NCBI GenBank assembly: GCA_013397435.1
Contig: VZRG01001335.1
Location: 39,510 to 103,509, forward strand
DNA from: Erythrocercus mccallii
Taxonomy: Eukaryota > Chordata > Aves > Passeriformes > Dicruridae
Direction: 5' to 3'
DNA length: 64,000 bases
Shown here: positions 48,690 to 61,984 of the stretch, in pieces
How the letters are laid out: each line of letters opens with the position of its first letter
How positions within the stretch are numbered: the first letter of the stretch is position 1
Program-made: the position numbers and the translations under genes
Notes under the pieces: model-generated
Database searches by the model: none
Told to the model about the DNA's origin: nothing
The model's input: only the letters and a program-made list of their open reading frames with translations

Positions 48690-48990
48690 TGTCAGCATTA
48701 CCCGTGGGTGCATCAGCCACAAATCAACACTTAAATAAATGAACTAAATGACGTGATGTCAACTCCATATTCACAGCAAAGTACTCGGTTAGAGCACAGA
48801 CTGAGCACTTTGTAATGTTCTGCCTATCCCCAAAATAACCCTTCGGGTAAAAGCCTGAACTAATTAACGAGTAGGCGTCCTGTTCTGAAAGGCAAAGAAC
48901 TCAGGGGACACAAATGTTAACACTGAGTATCACCAAAACTAATCAACACTAGAAACGTCTACAGAAATCTAAATCTGGGGTTTCTCATCC
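48690..48990. promoter_or_regulatory. Candidate conserved non-coding element
   Basis: Unique sequence with little simple repeat, a CRE-like ATGACGTGATGTCA core near 48750, GAACTAATTAACGAGTAGGCG near 48862 and AAACTAATC near 48935. CpGs are retained in AT-rich context (TACTCGGTTAG, CCTTCGGGTAAAAG). The texture is enhancer-like, but only alignment can show constraint. Confidence 0.33.
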
Positions 48991-51900
48991 TGGCCTCACA
49001 CCAGGCAGAGCTGCAAACAGCAGAGAAATCTCAGCTGCTGCCCTGGGGTGCCCAGTCCCCCTGTGCCCCCAGGGGATGTTGATGGGAACCATCAGAGGGA
49101 CACTTTGGCTGGTGCCAGCCCCAGCCATGGAGCAGGGCAGGAGGGAGGCAGGTGACTCAGGAGTCCTCCCAGCTCTGAGAAGTGAGGCTTGGTGCCAGCC
49201 TAGGTGAGTCAGGCCCTAAGGCAGGTGCCTGTGACAGAGGCTCCCTGCCCTTCCCACCCCTGAGCCCTTTCCTGGGCTGCTGCTCTGGAACAGTCCCTCA
49301 AGCAATGCCGAGTTGCCTCAGGTGCCAAGCAGCGCTTTGTCCCCACACCAGGGGGGATTTCTGTGCCACTTTGGTGCTCTGGTCACTGAGGACAGGCCCT
49401 GCCATTTGTCTGGGAGGGTAATTCCCTCCAGACCTTTCCTATATCCCACCTATGCATTGCCTCCTGGACATGCAGGGGTGGTACAGCACTTCTTACGGCT
49501 CTTCTGGCCTTTATATTTCTATACGAAGCCATATGCTGCTGCACTGGCAGTTTTCTGCTCTGTGGTAGCAAATTTTGTCTAAAAATAACACTAATTTATC
49601 CTCTTTGGCCCTCACTTTAACCACTCAAATGTTCCACTTTAAGGAGGTGGCAGCTGCTTTGATCTGCTCCAGTGAAGGTGGATAGAAAGTTTGAAGCTTG
49701 CTGGAAGGCAGCTGTTTCTCTTCTGTGGCCTTCTGGGGAGATCTTGTGGGTCAGGGAAGGATTAAAGCATAGGTGACGCCTCTCAGGACCTTAATTAGCA
49801 GAGGGGAACACCTTGATTGCTGTATTCTGTGACTGTCTCAGTCAGTTAATACCACCTCTGGGGCCCACACCGTGTCTGCACACTCATCAGAGTGTGCTTC
49901 AGCTCTCCTGGGTGCAGGGAAAACTGAGTGGGAGGGATGAAGAGTTGAAAAATGCAGGAGCCTTCAACTGCATCTACATTTTGGAGGGAACCTGATGAAT
50001 TCACGCAGTCCCTCTGGGTTTTGCAGTCTCTGTCCAAGGAAGATCCCCTTCATGTAGGAGCTCCACAGAGTTTGGGTGCTGCTCTGCTGACTGTAATTAA
50101 GTACTCCTTGGCTAAATGGTTTTGTTCAGTTTATATGTGATACTTTCCTGGAAGGCTATTAAATGCATGCTGTTTTCCTAAGATAGAGGCTTTTGAAGCT
50201 ATTCCAGGCTTTCGTATAAAGATTCCTTTAGTCAGTTGCAGTAAATAGGAGGATGAATGCTTTGCTGTGAGTGCCATATGAGGCCATCAGAGGCAGATGC
50301 AGAGTTCTCAGCACAGCTGTTTTTGTATTTGGTAACTGGGTTGGTTCCCCTGAAAGAGATTCTGCAGAAGTCCAATGGATTTCACTAGAGACTTGTGCAA
50401 AGCTGTCCTGGTATCACAAACCCCTGGTGCAGTCAATCAGGGACTTTCCACCAGTCCTATGACACAAGAAATGCTATTTTCAGATATCCCCTCTTCCTCT
50501 TGCCCGAGTTGTCTTTAGGTTTTGAGCGCTCTCTGTTTAGAGCAGGTCAGAGCCATTTTTCCCCATCAGACACAACATTCACCCCTGCAAACACACGGGA
50601 AGACGAAGATTCCTCTGGAGCCCTGTGGCAGGAAGGAGACCTGAGAGTATCCAGTATGGGTAGGTTGGTCTGCCCACAGGTATCCTCTGTTGGAGTCTTG
50701 CTCAGATCTTGCCTTACTTTCAGCTTTGCAGCTTGGGCAAGCATCAGTCTTGTGCCAAGGTCAAGACAGAGAGCAAATGGTCAGGCTGCTGCAGTTGCTC
50801 TTCTGTTGAATCTTTAATCTCTGAAATTAGTAACTAAATTAGCCAAGGTAAGAGCTGGACTAGTCAGTTAGTCACTGCAAGACAACCCTCCAGGTTCACT
50901 CATTTCTTAGGAAGGAACTTCAAGCTCTCTTGCATATTAAAGACTGAGGGAGCAGATTTCAGAGGAACTTGCACAGCTCATTTGATCCCTCTATGCAGCA
51001 AAATCATTGTAAGTTCAAATCATGACATGCAGGCTGCAAACATTGAGGGGTTCTGGGGACTGAGAAGGAATCTGAAATTGGATCCTGGCTCTGAAGTAGT
51101 CTGAAGTAGGCATGTGACCAATCTCCAGGCATCCCTAAATTCTGATGTGGGAAGAGCTGGTTCTGAATGCTACACATAGTCCCCAGTTTTATTAAGGTGC
51201 AAACTGATTTTACATTTTTTTTTGTCTGAATCCCACCTCATATATAGCCCATATACCCCTCACTTAGGGATGCTTTAAAACGGGGATCAAATTCTCCTCT
51301 GTCACAGAACACTGCGGAGGGATTCAAAAACTCAGGAGGAGCCTATTAAATGTTTTAGGGCAGGTTGCCAGTTCTTTTGCCAGCACACAGACTACTACAA
51401 ATTCTTACACGCACATACATAGTTGAGACTCGCCCTGCGCAGTGACACCAACCACATTTAATTCCCCTGCATACCATCCCTCCTTGCCAGACTCCTCTCT
51501 GACGCTTTTTTCCTTGTTCTCCACAAACACAATTCTAAATTCAGTCCCTGAGTTTCCATTAAGGATGAGCAAAACAGAGCTTTAAACTCTGAGGCTGTTT
51601 TAACCCATTTACTCCTGGATCAAAGAGCTTCCCAGTTTTGTTCCAACAACTCAGGAAACTTTCCCCTACTGAAATCACGGTAGGAAAAAAAAAAAAAGGA
51701 GGACTAAAAAGAAATTAGTTTTACTAAGGTGGAGCAGTTTTCTTTCTCTGGTGTGGTTTTAACTTGCAGAAATGTGAGTTAAAGGAATGATGGTGAATAC
51801 AATCTTAGGACTGATTTGAGTCTTCTATGAATATTCCTTTGTGGAGCACACTCCAGTGAATTCTGGTCTGGACTTGTGGCTGGGAGTTCAAGGTCACACT

Positions 51901-53168
51901 AAAGAGGCTGACAGTGCAGCTCAGATCCTGCAGCACCTGCTCATGCCTTGGCTCTGATCCTTTTTCAACAAAACAAAAATTACACTAATGACTACAAAAA
52001 TCCATGCCATGAGGTTGCAGTTTGGTTTTTTTCTTTTTTTGGTCTTATAAAGAAAGAAGCATTAACGGGGGCATAGGGTAGGTGTACCATTCAGCACTGA
52101 TGGAGTTAATTGTGATCCCTTTTCCTATGGCCATCCACCACTGGGCAAGTGTAGCTGCATTGTCCATGATCACAGCACTGTGTTAAATGTGCTGCTCTTC
52201 CTGGAGCCATAATGTGAAATACTCAGGGCAGTACTAACAAAGACCTTACACTTCGTTTTGTGTGTGAAAACATGGAGCTTTTCCATGAGCAGTTCCTGGC
52301 CCCTCATGGCATCATGGAACAGCCTGTGCTTTTACAGTAAACTGAAAACTGCCTCAGCAGATCCACCAGAAATCTCTGTTTTCCAGGATTTAAAACTCTG
52401 CTGAGAAAAAAAAATATTCAATGGGCTGAAACCTGGCATTTGAAGGTTCATCTGAGGAGTTATTTTCTCATATTGCTCTAGATTCTGTCATCTTCACAGG
52501 GTGAATTTCTATTTCCTTGCAACTGAGACTGGTAAGAGTCACCAAAAGAAAGAGTGAAAAAATCTGAGTATTAACTTCAGATCAGGCAAGTTTTAAATTG
52601 AGCAATGAGCACCTTGCCTTTACAGTCATGAAATACTTATTTCCCCAACAGGGAACTAGTTATTGATAAATCCATGATGCGATGTAGCAACAACTTCCAG
52701 TGTTCTGTAAGATAAGAGTTATCATTTAATCAGCCAGGAGAACGAGATGAAATGGATACTAAATAATAAGCATTATTCTTGTGGGGGTGCCAGCTCCAAC
52801 CCAGCAATTTTAAATTGAAGCTTGCTGATGGTTTTCATCACTCTGATCTGCTCGGGGCTCTGTGCTCTGGCTCACTCTTGCCTGTCACCTGTGTAATCAT
52901 GGGGTTCCTGCTCTCTGGAGAGGCAAAGAGAGGGCTTCAGTCACACTCTGCACAAGCCTGGCCTCTCCCTCCCCAAGCTGGCTCCTTGTGTCGTTTTGCT
53001 CCTGCTCCTTCAGCCTCTGCTCCCACCAGTGCTGCCTCCCATCTTCCCAGCTGTTTGGAGAACTTACATAGGCATTTTAAGTGGATGTGTAGCATCAACA
53101 AATGGAGGATTTCATGGCATTATTTGACCTTTTGATGCCATTAAAGAAATTATCCACCAACATGATCC
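48991..53168. other. Unique non-coding sequence
   Basis: GC-richer at 49.0-49.5 kb, otherwise ordinary. A run of 13 A lies at 51685-51697. Open frames reach 140 codons at 50.4-50.8 kb without a recognisable product. Confidence 0.55.
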
Positions 53169-53197
53169 ATTTTAGTGTTTTTTGCCCAATTCACCAA
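53169..53197 (+). repeat. Member 1 of a dispersed 29-bp repeat pair
   Basis: This segment, with core TTTTTTGCCCAATTCACCAA, matches 58157-58185 at 26 of 29 positions in the same orientation, about 5 kb away. Similarity stops at both ends. It may be a fragment of an old repeat family or chance in AT-rich DNA. Confidence 0.5.
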
Positions 53198-56100
53198 TTA
53201 AATTATTTTATTAAAAGTATTGCATGTCTTGTAAGGAATTTACTTCTGTCTTGTGGCAAGAAATTTTCTCAAACCTCTGCTTTCCTGCCCAAGTTTTGGG
53301 TTGCTGCAATGACCTTAATGCATATGTTTCACTGAGCTTCCAAAAGTGCTGGCTGGTAAAATGTGAGATACCTGGTCTCAGACCAACATAAGGTACACAG
53401 AAAACAGAGCATTTTGCTGCACAAATGCAGAACGTGTAGAGCATTACAGGTTTACACCTGTGCAATTACTTTGATGTAGTCATGCTGGAGCAAGGAGAGA
53501 AAAAAACCCAATGTAGATGAAGCTTTCAGCTGACAGAGAAAATAAAAACACAGCTTGTGGTTGTGTGAACTGATCTGTGATTAAAATGTTTGCATAAAAT
53601 TACATGCAAACGACTGGGAAGTACAAACATACCCACAAGAAAGTCTGTTCCACTCAGGACCAGAAGCAGAAGTGCTGAAAATATAGGAAGCAAACTTGAC
53701 CTAAAGGAAGTTACAGGGTGAGAGTGAGAGCTTCTTTCAGCCAAAATCAGTGATAAAACACTCAGTTATCTTGCTGGGCAGGGGATCACCCCTTGGTCTG
53801 GCAAGAGAATGGTTCCTGTCTAGCTCAGAAAAGGTTAGGTAGGCACCCACATTGTTTTTATAGCCCTTAAACATATTTGAAACCTGTAGAAGTGGATGTC
53901 ACGGTGAGTAATTTTTGGGACACCTTCTGTCTATTTGGAGGTGGAGGTTGGGATGGACGTTCAAGATACAGCAGAGGAGGCAATCCCAGTCATGTGTCCC
54001 ATTCCCTTTGTCAAGTCAGGATTATTCTGGGTCTCAGAAATCGTAATTCCCTTGGGGAATGAGGACAGCCCAGCCAACATGACCATAAGCTCCAGATCCG
54101 TGCTCATCTGCTGAAGAGTTGCTCACATTGCCTAGGCTGGTGTCTCTTGATTACTTCTTGGAGGAGACTCTCCCTCATCTTTTTTCTGCAGGTGGCTTCC
54201 CCTGTAGAGTGAAGGTGGATCTTGGCTGCTTGTGTGCTCAGCTGTCTGACTGAGCCACCAGAATGTAACCAGGGTTTTCCTGAGACAGTAAAATACATGG
54301 ACATGCATCTTTTTAGGGGTCTAATTGGGCACAGATATGCATATGGATAGGTGTGCAAATTTAAAAAAATTGAGTTTCACCCTCATTTTAACCAAAGACA
54401 GGAAAAGTAATAATTATAACTTAACATTGATGCAAAATGACAGCAGTATTTTGCTTATCTGATCTTACTGTTCCTTTGATGGTCTGGTTGCACAATGATT
54501 ACAGCTAACTCTGCAGAGGCTGAGAGATAGCACAATATTGCCCATGGAGGTTATCATCTTGCTGCTTCTCATCACAACCACACTGTCATTAATTACTCAA
54601 GCTTGAGTTTAACCAGGAATACTTCTCTTTAATATATATTTCCGGTTCCCATATATTTCAGGGGAAAGCATTGACTTTATTGGCAAGAAGGACAAACAAA
54701 AACAAACTCTCCTGAGATGTTAAGCACATATAAAAATCCAGATGTTTCCAGCATCAGGGTTAGGGGTTTTATTATTTTCCTTTCTTTTGGTCTCTGTTTT
54801 CCTGCCAGGCCCACAGGAAAGCACACACAGAATGAAGCCGCTCTCCAATGGTAGCTTTGAGGTGCAAACTCTACAAATAAGAAAAAACAAACACAGCCAA
54901 AACCAAGCGTTTTCCTCCTTTGTCGTTTGTTCGGCTGCTGCTGAGACCCAGGCTCGTACCTGGGGTAGGAGTTTTTCCTGTTCCTTCCAAGGCCACGCTT
55001 ATGTGACCTGGGGACTTCTAAGGCAGGGAAAGAGGGGGCACGAGGGGATGTCTCATCACACAGATCCTTCCTGGAGACGTCCGAGGGCTGGCTGCCCATT
55101 GATCCCAAGGAGGCGTGTGGGGGGCAGATAAAGCTGTGTTTGTTGTACATCCCACACTGGCCAGGGCACCCTTATCTCTCTGCAAATCGGGGGCAACGTG
55201 GCTTGTGCGGCTTCTTGGGGAGGGGAAAGACCTTGTGCTCAGGACTAAGGAATTTCCCTTATTATCTGATTAATCTTTAGGACTTCCCTGCCTTCCTTCC
55301 CCTCTTCTTACAATCACACTGTGTGTAGGCCTGGAGGACTCCCGGGAGTTTGAAGGACACGCTGATTTATTCTTTGTTCATGACTGCATTAATGAAGGGC
55401 AGTAGTCTTTCCAACCCGGTGGGTTCTCCAGACTTGATAAAACTTGCATAAAAACACTGGGAGGATTCATTGCTACTACTCCTCTGCTTTATTAAATAGC
55501 TGCTGCATTAGGCACTCTGCAAAGCATTAGTGCAATTAGTGATCCACATTTATATAAATTTGATAGTGACCTGTGATAAGAGAATGATACCATAACATCT
55601 TGCTGATGCCACTTTTCTTCTCGGAGTGTTATTTCCCAATATCTTACTCCATCCTGACCCAGCAGTAATGAAGTCAATGAAAACTTTTCTTTTGATGTGA
55701 GAGGGAGCAGAAAAAAACTCACCCTTAAATTCCTCACACAAACCTGACTCTCATTAGAGTTACTGGAAAAAATATATATGCCCAGCTTGTATATGGAAAT
55801 TATGCTGATTGTCCCTTCTGGCTGTAACAAAAAATAACCCCAACCAAACCCAAAAAACCAACAAGCAAAATAATTTAGGAAAGAGAGCCTAAGTCTAACA
55901 ACGACTATTTTTCCAGTGTATTAAGCAAGTACCATATATTCCATGGTTGTGCTTACTGCTCAGTAGGGGAACTCATTTTCAATGGAGGATAGCAAAGTTA
56001 ATCCTGTTCTGTTTTCTTTTGCTTACTAAAAGAGCTTGAAAGACAAGCATTTGTTAATTGTATGTACAGAAAATGCACATGCAGAGCTCAGTTTAATCCC

Positions 56101-58156
56101 CAAAGTTGCAAAGATTCCAGGAAAACCATTTAAAATTAGAGGGAGGGAGAGCAAAGAGGAAATTCCTTCCTTCTTTTTTTCCTTTTTTTATCAAATATTT
56201 TTCAGATTGTGGTGGAAAAAATGAACATAGAAAAATACACCCCAGTTCCACTCTGTAAATTTGGGAATTACTGTCAATTCAATATATCTCATTTCATCGA
56301 GCTCTGGCAAGAAATTTACTGATGGGGAAAATATTTTTATTACACAGGGAATCGCTTGCTTTGCCACCATGAGTTGTGCTAACAGCACCTCCTAACCACT
56401 GTTAGGATCTAACTTTTCAGCCAAGTTTCCTCTGGAAGTGCTAAAACAGGTTCTCTTTAGACACAGGAGTGCTGCCTGGCCATGGAGCTTCCCAGAGACA
56501 GACAGAGTGCTCATGTGATGTGACAAAAGCAGATATAAAAGGCATGCTGGTGGCAAAGCCCATGGCTTTCTCTCTGAGCAGTCACTGCATGCTGGAGCAG
56601 CCCTCACTGCCCTTCTGATTCCTCTCTGTCCAAGTACAGCAAGACACACACCACCAGCAAAAGCGATCTTTGCAAGACTGGGAGTTCCAACGCAGGACTC
56701 CAGAGCAGCTGAGGAAAGTCACTCTCCAGATATCTGAGTCACCCCCTGCTCACCAGCTACCAGTGGGTGCTCTGCGTGCTCTGCCCCTCGGAGAACCAAA
56801 TCCCTTCCTGGGCTGTTGCAAGCATGAGAGTAGCTGGAATCCTTAGTCACCTCTCCCTTAAAGTCCTGCCTGGCGTCATCGATGAAAGACTTGATCTTTT
56901 GCCGTCTTTACAACAGGAACCCTTCTCTCATCACCTCCCAACGTGCCACAGCAGGACAGGGCTATGACCCATCCTCTCCAATTCGCTGTTCTGAGGCACA
57001 GAGGGCTCTTTCAGAGGCACAGTCCCATTTGGGATTTCTTTCCTAAGACTCGGTCCAGCAGCCATCTGTTGTGCTCTCTTTGTTGACCCGTAGTGGTGCA
57101 CAGGAAATCTCACTTCTCCCAGCCACGGGTACACAGTGACCAGTGACCTCTTCCCCAATTTTTTTTTTGTTACTTGTCTCTGTGGTTACAGTAGCTAAGC
57201 CCCGCTTAGGTCCCTGGCAAGTCCCTTGGCCTCCTTGACAGAGAATTGCCTCACAGATTGTCCATAAGAGCAAGGGCGGGCAGCCTCCAGCACAGCACCC
57301 ACCTCTCTGTTGGCTTCTCCCTTTGCAGAGGTGTTTCTAAAACCTCAACCAAATGCCTGAGTTTTGCCTTGTGTTTTTGAGACTAATTGGTGTGCTTGCA
57401 CACAGTTCCAGAGATGCTGACGGGCATTGATTCATCTCCAGGGTCAGTCTGTGCCTTCCAAGGACGATTGGTAGAGGTTATTAAGGCACCAACCATCAAA
57501 AGGTTGGTGTCTATATCTGGGGTGAAAGCAGTGTGGATTAGACTGAAAAGATTTGATGTGCTGGTGAGTTGTGACATTCCTGGGGAGCAGGGCACCACTG
57601 GTATCTTGCTGAAGATTTTCCTTTGGGGCTTGAGAATTCTGATATTTTCTCCTCTCAGACTGTAGCCCCTGGAACTCCTCTATTCTCACAGCAGAAGAGC
57701 TAAAGCTGTGGGGAACCCAAGACTGGTCCTGCTCCCTACAGGAATGAAGATCCAGATCCTGCAGAGGCTGAGGAACAGGACAATACTTCTTGTAATGATT
57801 ATGGTGCTGCTTGTCCTCAGCACACCCACACTGTTTTCAGTAAGCCAACAGGAAGAAAAATGCCCCCAGGTTGCCTGAGTCCCTTCCTCCCAACTACTTT
57901 TAGTTTATAAGCATGTAACTAAATTCAGTCCTAAAGATGTGTATTTTCTATGTATTTCCCCTAAACATGCACAAGAAACAGCATCCAAAGGAAGAGCTGA
58001 AACTCAGTCTATTTCAGCATTTCTCACGACAGTTAAACTCAAGAGAACAGCCCAGGAGCCTGATCTCCATCTCTGCAGTGAGGCTGTGGGCGGATGTGTT
58101 TTCACTAAGCAATCCAAGCCTTCACAGATCTACAGACCCCTTTACACTTCCCCTTG
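53198..58156. other. Unique non-coding sequence
   Basis: No gene is recognised. AT-rich parts at 54.36-54.66 kb and 55.75-56.35 kb alternate with GC-richer 54.9-55.15 kb, where open frames overlap on both strands (157 minus, 129 plus). An acceptor/donor-bounded segment at 54809-54861 is described under findings. Confidence 0.55.
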
Positions 58157-58185
58157 ATTTTGGTATTTTTTGCCCAATTCATCAA
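58157..58185 (+). repeat. Member 2 of a dispersed 29-bp repeat pair
   Basis: Pairs with 53169-53197 (26 of 29 identical). The core here is TTTTTTGCCCAATTCATCAA. Confidence 0.5.
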
Positions 58186-60836
58186 AGCTTTTCCCTCAGT
58201 TCAGAGACATGGGAACAGAGAAGAAAAAACCAGCCCCTCTGTGATTCTTCAGGACCTGATGGGATGCCCAAAGGGTCCAGTTCATAAGTTCATCTCATTA
58301 TCAAGAGGTTTTGCACACCCCTGCAGCTGATTAAGGCTTGGCTTGTCCAGGGAGGCAGCAGCCGTGCTTAGCTGGAAATAAGAAAGGGAATAATTCCTCC
58401 TACACACTCAGAGACCACACTCTGACCTGGTGAGTAAAAGACAATTTATGGGCACTTGGGAGAACAGCATGGAGACCACCTTATCCTGAGGCAGAATCAG
58501 AGCCACGCTGTGGGTGGGAGCTGGAAGAAAACTCAGAGGGGAGTGGGAGAAGAACACAGCAGGAAGAATAAGAGAGGGTGAAAGGCTCATAAAATCATTT
58601 TAAAAGATCCTTCTTACTCCCTCCTTGCTGACTATTGGCACTGCAGGCTGGACACAGGCGCTTGGCAAGGCTCAGTCTCTGGGACACACACAACAGGGAC
58701 CTACCCCATGCACTGCAACCCTGCAGTCCTCCCACCCACTAAACCTCTCCGGGTCCCTCTCTGGGTTTATTTCAGCTTGGAAACCCACCACACCTCTGAT
58801 GTCATCCCCCACTGGGGCTTGAATTCATTTCAAGCTGCCTGGCCCAGCAGAAGGAACATTATTTTTATATGTATGAGGTATATCTACGGTTCGTAAAACA
58901 CCGCACAGGACTGAGGTGGCTGGAGACTGAGTGATAAACTGAGGCCAAGCATTTGTACAATTGGTTCCGAAAAGGGATTTTTATTGATTGAATACATCAT
59001 TTTTTCCCATTATACTGCTGGGGCTACTTATGTCAATTCTGCTGCACAGACTGAGGCTCCACATATTGCACAGAACTCAAACATAGAGACCAGGAGGAAA
59101 ATTAGGAACCAAACCAATTAATAGATCCAGTCTTGTGTTTATTAGATGCCTTTTGAAATGACTGCATGCTGCCTTTTAAAAAAGTCTTGAAGCTCAGTCA
59201 CTGAAATTCTGTGAGACCCTCAGAGTCTTGCAGTGAAATATTAGGATTTTTTGCATGAAAACTCTGTAAAACATTTGCTTCACGGCAATTGATGAAGCAT
59301 TTCAGCATGTCTATTTTATCATCACATAGAAAGAATCCAAGAACATTTTACTGCCCACTAGAGCCTTTGTCCATAAGAAGTGTTTTGTTCCAGCAATGAT
59401 AAAGACCTCCTGTATAGCTCTTGTCTAGGACTGTGCTTTGAACTTTAAAATTAACCAGTGCTGGTAAACAGGAAACACCAGATTACAGTTTAGCTCACAT
59501 TAAATTGTCCTCTTGGCTTTTTTTTGTTGTTGTTTTTATGTTTTAGGCAGGGACAAATGAAATGTTGCATCAAAGCTGAGGCCACAGATTGTTTATTTAT
59601 TGGGGGTATTTTGCACTTTGCATTGCAAGCTGCTGCAACTGAAAGAAACATGGGTTGGCACAAAAAGGGGAGGAGGAGTGAGAGCTATAATGGAAGAAAT
59701 GTTACCCAATAATTAAAATTCAGTGGTACTGTAAATCCTAATGGAAACAACAATGTGTCTTTGTGTACAATTAACTCTGGGCTCCAGTTCATGATAAAAA
59801 TTCTAGCTTGTAAAAAGCCTTGACCTCAATACCGAGAGCTCAACAGAGGTTCACAAATCTGGCTCTAAAAAAATAAAAAAAAAAACTTTCACAGAGGGGG
59901 AACAAATAATAGCTGGACTTGGTCCCCTAAATATGCTCCAATTATTCAGGGTGGTTGAAGATAAGATACAGGAGAAGTACCAGGGGAAAAATAGTCCAAG
60001 AGCTCACAAAAAACTACAAAGTGCTGCTTGATGTCTAGAATGAAAATTCACCCTCCCCCCTTCTTATCCCAATCCTACGTTCTGCAGGGCACCCTGTGTG
60101 TTAAAGTCCTAGAAAATCTTTATTATTATTAGTTTAATACTTTTTTAAATGTTAACAAAGCAGACAAAACGAGTTGTTCATTACAGTGAGTGACTGACAG
60201 GGAAACATGAAGGACTATTCATTAAATAATTACTACTTTTAGGCAGAAAAAGTTACTGTGCTTAAAAGGGGAAAAAACAGCACAAAATCAAATTGTCTAT
60301 TCTTTTTTTGGTGGGTGTGTGTGGAGGGAGTAATGTCTCATGGAAAAGACAGTTCTACAAATGTCAATCAGTTTGACAAGCAATTATCAGCCTCAAGGAA
60401 AGGACGCAGACTGTGGGTAGAGCCCCCAGAGCAGAGCAGAGCAGCTCAGGTACTGTGCCAGGGGATGCTGGGCAGGGTGGGACATGTCCAGAAGAGCAGA
60501 TCTACATTTTATCTGCAAGCCTGCAGAAACCGAATCAAACCTCATAACACTCCCGAACCAACTAGAGTTACTTTTGTAGAGGACATTTTTTTGTTGTCTC
60601 CCTCCACTTCTAAAAATGGAAGGACTACACAGAGCTTTATGGAAGGAAAATTAATTTGAAAAGGTGTTTTGGAAATATTTTTTGTCAGGACTTAGACAGA
60701 CTAGATTCATACTTGGGCTTGGGATGTTTCTCTGCAGCAGTGAATTCAGCAGCTGTAGCAGATGCTTCCTCCAAAGAAGGTGAGAAACAGGATTGTGAAA
60801 AACATTTAAGTGTCTGAAACCCTCAGATTCAAATGC
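58186..60836. other. Unique non-coding sequence
   Basis: No recognised gene. A-rich simple sequence lies at 59867-59885. The 58.95-59.02 kb part (GTTCCGAAAAGGG, then TTTATTGATTGAATACATC) and the AT-rich 60.1-60.25 kb part are mildly enhancer-like. A 133-codon plus-strand frame at 60258-60659 resembles nothing I know. Confidence 0.55.
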
Positions 60837-60995
60837 AATTATAGAATCCTAGAATCATTTAGCTTGGAAAAGACCTCTAAGATTATTGAGTCCAACTGTT
60901 AACCCAGCACTGCCAAGCCCACCACTAAGACATGGCCTCAAGTGTCACATCTGCTTTTTGAACACTTTTTGCTTGTGAATCCACTTGATTGTCCC
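60837..60995 (-). mobile_element. CR1 LINE fragment, 3' end, 5'-truncated
   Basis: The left edge TTATAGAATCCTAGAATC is the CR1 terminal tail read on the minus strand. It is followed by TTTAGCTTGGAAAAGACCTC, TAAGATTATTGAGTCCAAC, TTAACCCAGCACTGCCAAGC and CCCACCACTAAGACATGGCC, then TGTCACATCTGCTTTTTGAA. The match to the avian CR1 3' end is clear to about 60960 and weaker through GTGAATCCACTTGATTG. It is of the same type as the copy at 27.94 kb and better preserved, suggesting a younger insertion. It has no coding region. Confidence 0.9.
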
Positions 60996-61984
60996 CATAT
61001 AGGCATTTACTTTTTTTTGCCACTTTTAAAATGGTGCAAGAATCAATTTTTAAACAAATGGGGGATAAAATATCAGAAATACCTCCTTCACATCCTTATG
61101 CTGGAAAATAGAGAAAGGCTCTCCACCTCCCTGCCACCATTCATCAGTAACAAAGTACTCAAAAAAGGGAGCTGCGAGTTGCTCTGAGAGTAACTTACAG
61201 CCCCTTTCAACCAGAGATGTGGGTGTTGGGATGTTTGATTGCAAGGCTATTTAGGAGGTGCTTAAAATACAGATAAAGCAGAGAGATGTGATCTCTATGC
61301 TTGTGGAGAGCTATAAAAAGAAACAATTCTGCACTTCAACCACTATCTTTTGATCCTTAACCAGAGGTAGGTTTGGGAAGAAGCTTGCTTGTGTACGCTG
61401 CAGCATGTAAGCTCTTGGCATCAGGCTGGTTACAGAGGGAACAGAGCAGCAGTAGCTGTTTGTGGTAGAAAGGAAGGAAAGCTTAAAATGAGTGCAAGTG
61501 TGGGAAAATAGCACTTTCATGCAAATAATCTTTACAGTGAAAAACTCCATCTGCTCTGGCCCTGTGCATTTGAACTTATTTTATGTTGTACTGGAGCATA
61601 CAGATTCCCTGGGAAATGGCTTAAAAACAGAAGCCCCAGGCTTTTGTGTGTCTATACAAATTCTTGGCATGTCATTTAACTCCATTCTCACCTCAGCCAT
61701 GAAACACCACTGCAGTTGGTGGGATTCCTCAGGAGAATCATTTCCAAGGAGAAATGGCACTGGCACTTGGTCCATTTCAGGCAGAAGGGGAACATGTGCA
61801 CTCACGTCCCAGACGGCTGAGCATGCTGAGAGCTGGTGACAACAGTGACAACCAATGCCATAAGTCTTGCTGATCCCAGTGGGGCAACAGCAAGCCCTTA
61901 ATCCCCGTGTTGTTTCCAAGCTTCCTGTTTTGAAATTGCCATAATTAAATTCTAAAGACTGAGAAAGCACCAAACGGATTGCCA
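60996..61984. other. Unique non-coding sequence
   Basis: No recognised feature. Overlapping open frames at 61.49-61.98 kb (134 minus, 115 plus) match no known protein. Confidence 0.55.

Noticed and set aside
55395..55435. CTTTCCAACCCGGTGGGTT, considered as a plus-strand CR1 end
   Set aside because: The neighbouring CR1 blocks and the ATTCTATGATTCT-type tail are missing.
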